Shown here one piece after another: positions 37,001 through 46,922 of a stretch of 64,000 nt of DNA. The notes beneath the pieces were generated by a model, which saw nothing but the letters and a program-made list of their open reading frames with translations, ran no database searches and had not been told where the DNA came from. This DNA comes from Kitasatospora sp. NBC_00240 (GTDB taxonomy: Bacteria > Actinomycetota > Actinomycetes > Streptomycetales > Streptomycetaceae), in NCBI RefSeq assembly GCF_026342405.1, contig NZ_JAPEMU010000001.1, positions 3,844,001 to 3,908,000 on the forward strand. Direction: 5' to 3'. Positions within the stretch are counted from its first letter, which is position 1, and the number at the start of each line of letters is the position of its first letter. The position numbers were made by a program, and so were the translations under genes.

Positions 37001-37849
37001 AGCCTGCTGTCGGAGTACGCGGCGATGGGCTTCGAGTACGGCTACTCGCTGACCAGGCCGAACGCGCTGGTCATGTGGGAGGCGCAGTTCGGTGACTTCG
37101 TCAACGGCGCGCAGACCATCGTGGACGAGTACATCGCCTCCGCCGAGCAGAAGTGGGGCCAGCACTCCGGCGTCACCCTGCTGCTGCCGCACGGCTACGA
37201 GGGCCAGGGCCCGGACCACTCGTCCGCCCGCCCGGAGCGCTTCCTCGCGCTGTGCGCGCAGAACAACATGACGGTCGCGATGCCGACCCTGCCGTCGAAC
37301 TACTTCCACCTGCTGCGCTGGCAGGCGCACAACCCGCACCACAAGCCGCTGATCGTCTTCACCCCGAAGTCGATGCTGCGTCTGAAGGCCGCGGCGAGTG
37401 CCACCGAGGAGTTCACCTCCGGCTCGTTCCGCCCGGTCATCGGTGACACCACCGTCGACCCGGCCAACGTCCGCAAGGTGGTCATCACGGCGGGCAAGTT
37501 CTACTACGACGTGGCGGCGGCCCGCACCGAGCGCGGGGTCACCGACACCGCGATCGTCCGGGTCGAGCGGCTCTACCCGCTGCCGGTGGCCGAGCTCCAG
37601 GAGGAGCTGGGCCGGTACGGCGAGGACGTCCAGTTCATCTGGGCGCAGGAGGAGCCGGCCAACCAGGGTGCCTGGCCGTTCATCGCGATGAACCTGGTCG
37701 ACCACCTGCAGGTCGTCGTCGGCCGCAGCGCGGGCGGCGCCCGCCTGCGCCGCGTGGCGCGCACCGCCTCGTCCGCCCCGGCGGTCGGCTCGGCCAAGCG
37801 GCACGGCGCCGAGCAGCAGGCGCTGCTGGAGGAGATCTTCACCCTCTGA
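34094..37849 (+). CDS. kgd: Multifunctional 2-oxoglutarate decarboxylase/dehydrogenase E1-E2 fusion (Kgd)
   Basis: A 1251-residue actinobacterial fusion. A short N-terminal E1 helix segment (EWLVDEIYQQYLQDPNSVDRAWWDFF, given in parts: WLVDEIYQQYL, WWDFF) is followed by an Ala/Pro linker (about 55-130). Then comes an E2-type succinyltransferase domain with TYDHRVIQG near residue 345, and the thiamine-diphosphate E1 domain (IHGDAAFAGQGVV near 672; RRGHNEADNPSFTQP). It connects 2-oxoglutarate to succinyl-CoA in the TCA cycle. GarA-type regulation is known for the family. GTG 34094 follows a purine-rich stretch. No lipoyl domain is present, as usual for this fusion. Confidence 0.95.
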   Translation: MSPQSPETPNSSAPRTTTEPSGFGPNEWLVDEIYQQYLQDPNSVDRAWWDFFADYKPGTEVTPVTQAATQVGPTPTPVAAPAPAAVPAAPAPAAPAAPAPVQQAPAPLAAAPAAPPAPKAAAPAAAPAATTGPELVPLRGPAKAVATNMDASLEVPTATSVRAVPAKLLIDNRIVINNHLQRARGGKVSFTHLIGYALVQAVKASPGMNHSYQVKDGKPFLVKPDHVNLGLAIDLVKPNGDRQLVVAAIKKAETLDFFGFWQAYEDIVRRARANKLTMDDFTGVTVSLTNPGGIGTVHSVPRLMQNQGTIVGVGAMEYPAEFQGSSPDTLAKLGISKIMTLTSTYDHRVIQGAASGEFLRTIHQLLLGEHGFYDEIFESLRIPYEPVRWATDVAATHDDEVNKTARVMELIHSYRVRGHLMADTDPLEYKQRKHPDLDVVEHGLTLWDLEREFAVGGFGGQKMMKLRDILGLLRASYCRTVGIEYMHIQDPKQRKWLQQRLEKPYTKPEREEQLRILRRLNSAEAFETFLQTKYVGQKRFSLEGGESLIPLLDATIDAAAEHRLDEAVIGMAHRGRLNVLANIVGKPYGKIFGEFEGNLDPKSMHGSGDVKYHLGSEGTFTGLDGETIKVSLAANPSHLETVDPVVEGIARAKQDVLDLAGTSFPVLPIQIHGDAAFAGQGVVAETLNMSQLRGYRTGGTVHVVVNNQVGFTAAPASSRSSMYCTDVARMIEAPIFHVNGDDPEAVVRVARLAFEFRQEFHKDVVIDLICYRRRGHNEADNPSFTQPLMYDLIDAKRSVRKLYTEGLIGRGDITMEEAEQALQDFQGQLEKVFSEVRDAAQTPVSAAGGKPQADFPVNIQTGISQEMVKRIAASQVNLPDWLTVHPRLLPQLQRRAASVEDNTIDWAMGETLAIGSLLMEGHPVRLAGQDSRRGTFGQRHAVLIDRVTGEDYTPLLYLTEDQARYTVYDSLLSEYAAMGFEYGYSLTRPNALVMWEAQFGDFVNGAQTIVDEYIASAEQKWGQHSGVTLLLPHGYEGQGPDHSSARPERFLALCAQNNMTVAMPTLPSNYFHLLRWQAHNPHHKPLIVFTPKSMLRLKAAASATEEFTSGSFRPVIGDTTVDPANVRKVVITAGKFYYDVAAARTERGVTDTAIVRVERLYPLPVAELQEELGRYGEDVQFIWAQEEPANQGAWPFIAMNLVDHLQVVVGRSAGGARLRRVARTASSAPAVGSAKRHGAEQQALLEEIFTL

Positions 37850-37858
37850 CGTCCGTCG

Positions 37859-37906
37859 GCCGAAGGCCCGGCACTCGCACTCCCGTGCGGGCGCCGGGCC
37901 TTCGGC
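37859..37906 (+). terminator. Terminator of kgd
   Basis: Perfect 14-base arms (gccgaaggcccggc at 37859-37872, gccgggccttcggc at 37893-37906). The 20-base loop contains a smaller gcac/gtgc stem. Confidence 0.75.
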
Positions 37907-38072
37907 GTTCCCCGACATCTCGTCAAAGTCGCAGCTGTGCAACCAAATGGCCGACGGCTTGGGGTGCGGCCTGACGGGTCGATAGGTTATGGCGGTCACA
38001 CCGCCGCCCGCGTGCCCGTCACACGCCAGGAGGCGGCCGAAAGCTCAACGCTCGTACCAGGGGGACACCCGT

Positions 38073-40028
<1,956 letters not shown>

Positions 40029-40106
40029 CCGGTGGGACCGGGCCGGCGGCAGGCCGGCCCGGTCTATCCTGACCTGGTCGAAAATCCCACCGGACCGGAG
40101 CGCACC

Positions 40107-40286
40107 GTGTACTTCACCGACCGTGGCATCGAGGAGCTGGCGAGCCGGCGTGGCGACGAGGAGGTCACCTTCGAGTGGCTGGCCGAGCGCCTGCGCGAGT
40201 TCGTCGACCTCAACCCCGACTTCGAGATCCCGGTCGAGCGGCTGGCCACCTGGCTGGCCCGGCTCGACGACGAGGACGACGAGTAG
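40107..40286 (+). CDS. DUF6104 small protein
   Basis: A 59-residue acidic protein starting at GTG 40107 after CGGAG. YFTDRGIEELASRRGDEEV and the acidic end LARLDDEDDE match a small family that I recall as DUF6104, widespread in streptomycetes. It has no membrane segment and its function is unknown. It is followed by a strong terminator and could be transcribed with the upstream kinase, 78 bases away. Confidence 0.8.
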   Translation: MYFTDRGIEELASRRGDEEVTFEWLAERLREFVDLNPDFEIPVERLATWLARLDDEDDE

Positions 40287-40331
40287 GCGCCACAGCACGC
40301 GCAGGTGCCACCGTCCCGGCCACGACCGGGA

Positions 40332-40369
40332 CGAAGGGCCCGGGAGGCGATCGCCTCCCGGGCCCTTCG
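40332..40369 (+). terminator. Terminator after the DUF6104 gene
   Basis: A 38-base perfect palindrome with 19-base half-arms; the centre gcgatcgc must open to form the loop. Confidence 0.75.
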
Positions 40370-40514
40370 CATGCCGCCGGACACTCGGACAGCGCGCGGG
40401 TCGGGTCCTTCCCGGGGCCTCCCCGATCGGTTCCCGGGCCCGTCCCGGACGTCTCCCTGACGCCGTCCCTGACCCCACCCTGGCTTCCCCGAGGCGTGCT
40501 TGACTTCCCCCGCA

Positions 40515-40555
40515 CGCGATATATCGTGTTCAACAAGGGAACGCGATACATCGCG
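40515..40555 (+). promoter_or_regulatory. Paired PadR-type operators
   Basis: Two related palindromes, cgcgatatatcgtg (40515-40528, core CGATATATCG perfect) and cgcgatacatcgcg (40542-40555, six-base arms perfect), have centres 27 bases apart and lie 25-65 bases before the DUF4097 start. They are AT-rich islands in GC-rich DNA, as expected for autoregulation by the PadR protein encoded downstream. Confidence 0.65.
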
Positions 40556-40579
40556 AATCGTAACGGGAGGCGGCACACC

Positions 40580-41476
40580 ATGAGCCAGTGGACGGTCAGC
40601 GAACCTGACAGGATCACCATCGACGAGCCGGTCGGCACCCTGCACGTGCGGATCATCGACGGGGCCGTGAACGTCGTCGCCGCCGAGGGCCCCGCCCGGC
40701 TGGAGGTCACCGAGCTGGAGGGCGAGCCGCTGCACGTCACCCTGGAGAACGGGGTGCTCACGGTGACCTACAAGAACCTCAACTGGGGCGAGCTCGGCGA
40801 GGCCGTGAAGTCCGTCCAGTCCGTCAAGGAGCTCTTCAGCTCGCTGCGCAAGAAGCGCCGGGCCGTGGTCTCGCTGGCCGTCCCGGCCGGCTCCGAGGTG
40901 AAGATCGGCACCGTCTCCGCGGACAGCACCGTCTCCGGCGTGTCCGGCCACGTCGCCGTGCACGGCGCCAGCGGCGCCACCACCCTGGTCGGCCTCTCCG
41001 GCCGCACCGAGGCCAACTCCGTCTCGGGGGACGTCGATGCCCAGTCCGTCTCCGGCGAGCTCAAGGTGAAGACCGTCTCCGGCGGGATCACCGTGGTGGC
41101 CGGCACCGCCGACCGGCTCTCCGCCAACTCCGTCAGCGGCGCCGTCACCCTCGACCTGGACGTGGAGACCCCGTCCGACATCAAGGTCAACACGGTCAGC
41201 GGCGCGGTCGGCGTACGGCTGCCCTCGCTCGCCGACGCGAAGGTCGAGGCCGGCACCAACAGCGGCGACGTGTCCAGCACCTTCGAGCAGCTCAAGGTCA
41301 ACGGCACCTGGGGGGCCAAGAAGCTCTCCGGCCAGCTCGGCGACGGCAAGGGCAGCCTGCAGGTGACCACCGTCTCCGGCGCCGTCACGGTGCTGCACCG
41401 CCCCGACACCGAGGACGAGGGCCCGGTCGTCGTCAAGGAGCTGCCGGCGGGCCCCGACCTCACCAAGGAGGCCTGA
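40580..41476 (+). CDS. DUF4097-family beta-strand repeat protein
   Basis: A 298-residue protein made of short beta strands punctuated by repeated V-S-G turns (VSGVSGHVAVHGASG, ANSVSGDVDAQSVSGELKVKTVSGG in parts). This is the hallmark of DUF4097 right-handed beta-helix-like proteins. GGGAGG lies nine bases before ATG 40580. No signal peptide is visible. The stop is followed one base later by the PadR start, so the two are translationally linked. The biochemical role is unknown, possibly an adhesin-like or envelope stress protein. Confidence 0.85.
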   Translation: MSQWTVSEPDRITIDEPVGTLHVRIIDGAVNVVAAEGPARLEVTELEGEPLHVTLENGVLTVTYKNLNWGELGEAVKSVQSVKELFSSLRKKRRAVVSLAVPAGSEVKIGTVSADSTVSGVSGHVAVHGASGATTLVGLSGRTEANSVSGDVDAQSVSGELKVKTVSGGITVVAGTADRLSANSVSGAVTLDLDVETPSDIKVNTVSGAVGVRLPSLADAKVEAGTNSGDVSSTFEQLKVNGTWGAKKLSGQLGDGKGSLQVTTVSGAVTVLHRPDTEDEGPVVVKELPAGPDLTKEA

Positions 41477-41477
41477 C

Positions 41478-42536
41478 ATGACCCCCGTCTTCGGCCACGG
41501 CCGCCTGCGCCTCTACCTGCTCAAGCTGCTGGACGAGGCTCCCCGGCACGGCTACGAGGTGATCCGCCTGCTGGAGGAGCGCTTCGAGGGCCTGTACGCG
41601 CCCTCCGCCGGCACGGTGTACCCCCGGCTCGCCAAGCTGGAGCAGGAGGGCCTGGTCACCCACAGCACCGAGGGCGGCCGCAAGGTCTACCGGCTGACCG
41701 AGGCCGGCCAGGCCGAGCTGGCGTCCCGCCAGGGCGAGATCGCCGAGCTGGAGGTCGAGATCCGGGACTCGGTGGCCCAGCTGGCCGGCGCGATCCGCGA
41801 GGACGTCCGGGACAGCGCCAAGGACCTGCGCGAGGAGCTGTGGGGCGCGGCCAAGCAGGCCCCCCGGGCCGAGCCGCCGACCGGCGGGGACCCTTGGGCC
41901 GGGCCGTGGGGCGACAAGGAGAGCTGGCAGCGGGCCAAGGAGGAGTTCGCGCAGTTCAAGGCGCAGGCCAAGGACCAGGCCAAGCGCGCCAAGGAGCAGG
42001 AGAAGGCGGCCAAGGCCAAGGCGAAGGCCGCCGAGGAGGAGGCCCGCCGGCTGCGCGAGCAGTCCCGGGCCGCCCGCACCGCGGCCCAGCAGGAGGCGCT
42101 GCGGATCAAGCGCCGGGTCGAGCAGCAGGTCCGCGAGCACGCCGCCCGCGGGGACTGGCCGACCGGCCTGGCCGAGGGCCTGGCGGAGCTGACGAAGGGT
42201 CTGGCCGGCCTGGCGGACGCCGCCAAGTGGGGCCACCCGACGAACGACGCCCCGGCGGGCGGTCCGGCGGCGGCCGAGGGGATCCGGGTGACCCGGATCG
42301 ATCTCGACAAGGAGGACGCCGACGGCGACACCGCGACGACTCCGGTCGACCTCCCCGGCTGGACGGTGACCGACCCCGCCGGCGATCCGGCGCGCGAGCT
42401 GGAGCGGCTGCTCGACCGGTTCCGCGACCAGGTCAGGGACGCCGCCCGGGACAGCGGGGTGACGGCGGCCCAGCTGGAGGGCTCGCGCGGCGCGCTGGCG
42501 GCGGCCGCCGATCGGCTGCGCCGGCTGCTGGGCTGA
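41478..42536 (+). CDS. PadR-family transcriptional regulator with extended coiled-coil
   Basis: A 352-residue protein. The first 90 residues are a PadR winged helix: LLKLLDEAPRHGYEVIRLLEERF, APSAGTVYPRLAKLEQEGLV (both read in parts). Beyond residue 90 there is a long charged coiled-coil, rich in Lys/Glu/Ala/Gln (about 150-215), and a further helical end, making it much longer than classical PadR proteins (110-180 residues). AAGGAGG at 41465-41471 supports the ATG. It probably represses its own operon through the two palindromes at 40515-40555. Confidence 0.88.
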   Translation: MTPVFGHGRLRLYLLKLLDEAPRHGYEVIRLLEERFEGLYAPSAGTVYPRLAKLEQEGLVTHSTEGGRKVYRLTEAGQAELASRQGEIAELEVEIRDSVAQLAGAIREDVRDSAKDLREELWGAAKQAPRAEPPTGGDPWAGPWGDKESWQRAKEEFAQFKAQAKDQAKRAKEQEKAAKAKAKAAEEEARRLREQSRAARTAAQQEALRIKRRVEQQVREHAARGDWPTGLAEGLAELTKGLAGLADAAKWGHPTNDAPAGGPAAAEGIRVTRIDLDKEDADGDTATTPVDLPGWTVTDPAGDPARELERLLDRFRDQVRDAARDSGVTAAQLEGSRGALAAAADRLRRLLG

Positions 42537-42550
42537 CCGTCCGCGGCACC

Positions 42551-42582
42551 GGGCCCGGCACTCCCCTCGGGGTGCCGGGCCC
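42551..42582. terminator. Terminator between convergent genes
   Basis: Eleven-base arms gggcccggcac (42551-42561) and gtgccgggccc (42572-42582) with further pairing of the c/g runs inside. It lies 14 bases after the PadR stop and can serve both directions. Confidence 0.7.
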
Positions 42583-42679
42583 GGCCGGCTTCCGCCGCGT
42601 CACGTCGTCACGGCCCCACGGCGTCGGCGCCTCAACGCCTCACAGCGTCAGCGCCTCAGCCGCTCAACGCCTCAGCACC

Positions 42680-43642
42680 TCACGGCGTCAGAACGATCTT
42701 GCCGAAGACGTCGCCCTTGGCGAGCCGGGCGAAGCCGTCCCGGGCATCGGCCAGCGGCAGCACCGAGTCGATCACCGGCCGGACACCGGAGTTGGCGCAG
42801 AGCGCCAGCAGCCCGGCCAGCTCCTCCTTGGTCCCCATGGTGGAGCCGACCACCTTGAGCTCCAGGAAGAAGATCCGGTTGAGCTCGGTGGCCTTGGGGT
42901 TGGCCCCCGAGGTGGCCCCCGAGATGACGATCGTCCCGCCCGGGCGCAGCGACTTGACGGAGTGCGACCAGGTGGCGGCGCCGACCGTCTCCATCACCGC
43001 GTCCACCCGCTCGGGCAGCCGGGCGCCGCTCTCGAACGCCGCGTCGGCGCCCAGCTCGACCGCCCGGGCGCGCTTGGCCTCGTCCCGGCCGGTGACCCAG
43101 ACCCGCAGGCCGGCGGCCTTGCCGAGCACCACCAGGGCGGTCGAGACACCGCCGCCGGCACCCTGCACCAGCACGGTGTCGCCGGGGCGCACGCCCGCGT
43201 TGGTGAAGAGCATCCGGTACGCCGTCAGCCAGGCGGTGGGCAGGCAGGCCGCCTCGGCGAAGGAGAGCTCGGCGGGCTTGGGCAGCAGGTTCCAGGTGGG
43301 TACGGCCACCTTCTGCGCGAAGGTCCCCTGGTAGCGCTCGGTCAGGATGGAGCGCGGTTCGGCCGGCCCGACCCCGTGGCCGCTCTGGCCGATCACGGAG
43401 TGGATGACCACCTCGTTGCCGTCCTCGTCGACACCGGCGGCGTCGCAGCCGAGGATCATCGGCAGCCGCTCGGCGGGCAGTCCGACCCCGCGCAGCGACC
43501 ACAGGTCGTGGTGGTTGAGGGTGGCGGCACGGACCGTCACCACGCTCCAGCCGGGCCGGGCCTGCGGCTCGGGGAGTTCGCCGACCTCCAGTCCGCTCAG
43601 CGGGTCGTCGGCATCGATACGTGCGGCGTAGGCAGCGAACAT
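42680..43642 (-). CDS. Zinc-type MDR dehydrogenase / quinone oxidoreductase-like protein
   Basis: A 320-residue medium-chain dehydrogenase/reductase. N-terminal GroES-like domain (VRAATLNHHDLWSLRGVGL, LGCDAAGVDEDG) and Rossmann domain with VLVQGAGGGVSTALVVLGKAAGLRV (read in parts). The structural-zinc cysteine cluster of alcohol dehydrogenases is absent, which favours a quinone-oxidoreductase-like NADPH enzyme. Start ATG 43642 was chosen because the fold starts there; an upstream start at 43702 is possible. Its substrate is unknown. Confidence 0.82.
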   Translation of the reverse strand: MFAAYAARIDADDPLSGLEVGELPEPQARPGWSVVTVRAATLNHHDLWSLRGVGLPAERLPMILGCDAAGVDEDGNEVVIHSVIGQSGHGVGPAEPRSILTERYQGTFAQKVAVPTWNLLPKPAELSFAEAACLPTAWLTAYRMLFTNAGVRPGDTVLVQGAGGGVSTALVVLGKAAGLRVWVTGRDEAKRARAVELGADAAFESGARLPERVDAVMETVGAATWSHSVKSLRPGGTIVISGATSGANPKATELNRIFFLELKVVGSTMGTKEELAGLLALCANSGVRPVIDSVLPLADARDGFARLAKGDVFGKIVLTP

Positions 43643-43761
43643 GCCACGGACGATAGCGCCGGACGGCCGAGGCCCGGAACCACGCGACGGTGTGACCTCC
43701 ACCGCGTGTCCCGGGCCCTCGAAAGCTGCTACCGGCGCTGCCGGCCGTCGGCCGGAGCGGC

Positions 43762-44958
43762 CTAGCGGCGGGCGACGCCCTCGCGCCGGGCGGCCTCGGC
43801 CACCGCCTTGGTGACGGCCGGGGCGACCCGCTCGTCGAACGGCGACGGGATGACCTTCTGCGCCGTCAGCTCGTCGGCGACGACGCCGGCCAGCGCCTGG
43901 GCGGCGGCCAGCTTCATGCCCTCGGTGATCCGGGTGGCCCGCACCTGGAGCGCGCCGGCGAAGATGCCGGGGAAGGCCAGCACGTTGTTGATCTGGTTCG
44001 GGAAGTCGCTGCGGCCGGTGGCGACCACGGCGGCGTACTTGTGCGCGACCTCCGGGTGGATCTCCGGGGTGGGGTTGGCCATCGCGAAGATGAAGCAGCC
44101 CTTCGCCATGGTGGCGACGGCCTCCTCAGGCACGGTGCCGCCGGAGACGCCGATGAAGACGTCGGCGCCGTTCAGCGCGTCGGCGAGCGAGCCCTTGAGA
44201 CCGGCCCTGTTGGTGACGGCGGCGATCTCGGCCTTGACGTCGGTCAGGTCGCCCCGGCCCTCGTGGACGACGCCGCGGCGGTCGCAGACGGAGACGTCGC
44301 CGATGCCGGCGGCCACCAGCATCTTGGCGATGGCGATGCCGGCCGCGCCGGCGCCGGAGATGACGGCCCGCAGGTCGCCGATCTCGCGGCCGGTCACCTT
44401 GGCGGCGTTCCACAGGGCGGCGGTGGAGACGATCGCGGTGCCGTGCTGGTCGTCGTGGAAGATCGGGATGTCCAGGGCGTCCTGGAGCCGGCGCTCGATC
44501 TCGAAGCAGCGGGGGGCGGAGATGTCCTCCAGGTTGACGCCGCCGAAGGAGGGCGCCATCCGGACCACGGTCTCGACGATCTCGTCCACGTCGGTGCAGG
44601 CCAGCGCGATCGGCACGGCGTCGACGCCGCCGAACTGCTTGAACAGGATGGCCTTGCCCTCCATCACGGGGAGCGAGGCCTCGGGGCCGATGTCGCCGAG
44701 CCCGAGCACCGCGGTGCCGTCGGTGACGACCGCGACCACGTTGGACTTCCAGGTGTAGTCGTTGACCAGCTCGGGCTGCTCCGCGATGGCCGTGCAGACC
44801 CGGGCGACACCCGGGGTGTAGGCGAGGGACAGATCGTCCGCGTCGCGCACCGGCACCGTTGCCCTGACCTCCATCTTGCCGCCGCGGTGGAGCGCGAAAA
44901 CGGCGTCGACGGGGTCGACGGTGTCCTGGGTGTTGGGGTGGATGATCTCCGCTGCCAC
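43762..44958 (-). CDS. NAD-dependent malic enzyme
   Basis: A 398-residue malic enzyme converting malate to pyruvate and CO2. The substrate site segments are LSLAYTPGVARVC and GKAILFKQFGGVDAVP; the metal site is EDISAPRCFEIE and FHDDQHGTA; the NAD fold is VISGAGAAGIAIAKML. The start is GTG 44958 because GAAGAGG lies six bases upstream; the longer in-frame extension is not homologous. It matches from memory S. coelicolor SCO5261, which is described as NAD-dependent. It feeds pyruvate from the TCA cycle, consistent with kgd nearby. Confidence 0.93.
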   Translation of the reverse strand: MAAEIIHPNTQDTVDPVDAVFALHRGGKMEVRATVPVRDADDLSLAYTPGVARVCTAIAEQPELVNDYTWKSNVVAVVTDGTAVLGLGDIGPEASLPVMEGKAILFKQFGGVDAVPIALACTDVDEIVETVVRMAPSFGGVNLEDISAPRCFEIERRLQDALDIPIFHDDQHGTAIVSTAALWNAAKVTGREIGDLRAVISGAGAAGIAIAKMLVAAGIGDVSVCDRRGVVHEGRGDLTDVKAEIAAVTNRAGLKGSLADALNGADVFIGVSGGTVPEEAVATMAKGCFIFAMANPTPEIHPEVAHKYAAVVATGRSDFPNQINNVLAFPGIFAGALQVRATRITEGMKLAAAQALAGVVADELTAQKVIPSPFDERVAPAVTKAVAEAARREGVARR

Positions 44959-45536
44959 GATGACCTCTTCGTCATTGATCAGCGAGAGCGCGGTCCGACG
45001 GGCGGACGACACCGTCCAGGGAAACTGGAAACCGGGTACGCCGAAGCGGACCCGGAGCGGGGTCGGGGCGCTGCCGTCGGGCGGCGCCCTCGGGGTGAGG
45101 GTTTTGGGTCTAGTTGTCTGCGCTGTGCTTCCGGGCCGAGCGTAGGTCGGACGAAGGCATCGCACCTATGCCTTTTCGTCCTCGTCACGTGCTCTTCATC
45201 CCATTGCCGGTCACTTGACAGGCCGGGTTTCGGAAGTACCCGGGCCCGGCGGCGGCAAGGAGGAAGGAACACGCACACCCGCAGGAGTGAACGCAGACAC
45301 GGAGGGGAGCTGGTGTTCGGGATACGGAGCCGCCGTACTCGGCTTCCGTTCCTTCGCACCCCGGGTCTGTCGCGACCCGGCGGCCTGTGTTCGGGATCGG
45401 GGGTCACCCGATACCAGATTCTGACACACCCGCCGCCCGCCACATCAGGGCGGGATGGGAGACTCCCCCTTTCTGGTCACTTCCGCTCCCTCGCGGATGC
45501 CGGTCGCACCACCTCGCCCCACAGAGGAGCACCACC
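44959..45536. other. 578-base divergent intergenic region
   Basis: It separates malic enzyme from the lipoprotein gene. A TTGACA at 45215-45220 has no partner -10. A GGTCTAG at 45107-45113 resembles half a DasR site only. Nothing else convincing was seen, and no ORF has coding bias. Confidence 0.45.
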
Positions 45537-46469
45537 TTGCACCACCTCTCCTGCCTGCTCCCCGGCCGCCGGGCCCTGCCGGCCGCCGCCGCCCTGACCA
45601 CCGCCTCGGCCCTGCTGCTCACCGGCTGCGGCAGCTCGGACGCCCCGAAGAGCGCCGCCGACGAGGTGAAGGCCTCCGTCCCCAAGGCCCAGCGCACCGC
45701 CGGGGTGCTGCGGATCGGCTCGGACCTGAACTACGCGCCGGTGGAGTTCCGCGGCGCGGACGGCAAGCCGGACGGTCTGGACCCGGATCTGGCCAACGCG
45801 CTCGGAAAGGTCCTCGACCTGCGGATCGAGATCGTCGACACGCCGTTCGACAAGCTGATACCGGGCCTCAACGGCAAGCAGTTCGACGTGGCGATGTCCG
45901 CGATCAGCGACACGCCGCAGCGCCGTGACGCGCTCGGCGAGGACGGCAAGCCGACCGGACAGCCGGGCGTCGACTTCGTGGACTACTTCATCGCCGGCAC
46001 CTCGATCATCGTGCAGAAGGGCAACCCGAAGGGGATCCGGACGCTGGACGACCTCTGCGGCCGCACGGTCGCGGTGCAGCGTGGCACCACCCAGGACGAG
46101 ATCATCGGCCGCCAGGTCGCCGCCTGCGGCCGGCAGGGCAAGCCGCTGCAGGTGCACCGCTTCGACAGCGACAGCCAGGCCCTCGCCGAGGTGGCGGCCG
46201 GCACGGCGGTGGCCGGTTTCAACGACTTCCCGGTGGCGGCGTACGCGGCCAAGACCACCGACGACGGGAACCGGTTCGAGGTGACGGGCGCGCAGTCGCA
46301 GTCCAGCCCGTACGGGATCGCGGTGAACAAGAGCGACACGGCGCTGCGCGACGCGGTGGCGAAGGGGCTGGACCAGCTGATCCGCAGCGGCGAGTACGAC
46401 AAGATCCTCGCGAAGTGGAACGTCACCGCGGGTGCCGCGCAGGCGGCGGCGGTCAACGGGGGGCTGTGA
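45537..46469 (+). CDS. Amino-acid ABC transporter substrate-binding lipoprotein
   Basis: A 310-residue SBP_bac_3 lipoprotein. The TTG at 45537 is chosen because AGAGGAG lies seven bases upstream and a proper signal follows: RRALPAAAALTTASALLLTGC, with lipobox LLTGC. Binding-fold segments are FDVAMSAISDTPQRRDALGEDGK and VQRGTTQDEIIGRQ (first in parts). It stands 453 bases before a second lipoprotein gene that belongs to the permease and ATPase, so it may be an alternative receptor for the same transporter. The likely ligand class is polar amino acids, but specificity cannot be read. Confidence 0.87.
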   Translation: MHHLSCLLPGRRALPAAAALTTASALLLTGCGSSDAPKSAADEVKASVPKAQRTAGVLRIGSDLNYAPVEFRGADGKPDGLDPDLANALGKVLDLRIEIVDTPFDKLIPGLNGKQFDVAMSAISDTPQRRDALGEDGKPTGQPGVDFVDYFIAGTSIIVQKGNPKGIRTLDDLCGRTVAVQRGTTQDEIIGRQVAACGRQGKPLQVHRFDSDSQALAEVAAGTAVAGFNDFPVAAYAAKTTDDGNRFEVTGAQSQSSPYGIAVNKSDTALRDAVAKGLDQLIRSGEYDKILAKWNVTAGAAQAAAVNGGL

Positions 46470-46922
46470 CCCTGGGTCACCCGGGGTGAGGAGGGACGCC
46501 GGCGATCCGGCCGCGTGGGGGGCAGTGCAGCGGGCACGGGCGGGTCGCCAGGCCGGGCGCGAACAGATCTGCATACTTATACACAGGGTGACAGGGACGC
46601 GGTATTCGTCCGAATAGCGGACACCAGGACCCCTCGTTATCCGATTTTGATCTGGATGAGGGCATCCTGGCCGTCATCTGATGACAGGATTCCCATCAAC
46701 TCGGATCGAGCCGGCCACTGGTCGAGGCGGTTCGGTCGACGTCCACCTCGGCGGAGGGTGGCGGATCAGTACCCGGCACCACCTGCAGACCTCTCGCACC
46801 ACCGGCTCGGCCCGTACGACGAGCGCAGCCCGTACAGCGCAGTACGGACAGCCGGCCCCCGGTGTGCCGTACCCCCGACGGCGCACTCCGCCCGACCTCT
46901 CCATCAGGAGGAGACCCCCCTC
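46470..46922. other. Intergenic region between two lipoprotein genes
   Basis: 453 bases holding the palindrome gtgaccctgggtcac (46467-46481, overlapping the first gene's stop), an AT-rich ArgR-like palindrome at 46568-46585, and otherwise no clear element. Confidence 0.45.
46568..46585. promoter_or_regulatory. ArgR-like AT-rich palindrome
   Basis: tctgcatacttatacaca contains TGCATA and TATACA arms spaced by two bases, resembling an ARG-box half-site pair (TGCAT…ATGCA). It lies about 340 bases upstream of the second lipoprotein gene. Confidence 0.3.

Noticed and set aside
34025..37999. A 1324-codon minus-strand frame covering kgd
   Set aside because: It is the mirror of kgd codon bias; the plus-strand product is a clear full-length enzyme.
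45107..45113. GGTCTAG upstream of the malic enzyme as a DasR site
   Set aside because: Only one half matches the consensus; the other half (ttgtct) does not.
45215..45220. TTGACA as a promoter for the lipoprotein gene at 45537
   Set aside because: No -10-like sequence at 16-19 bases and a very long untranslated leader would result.
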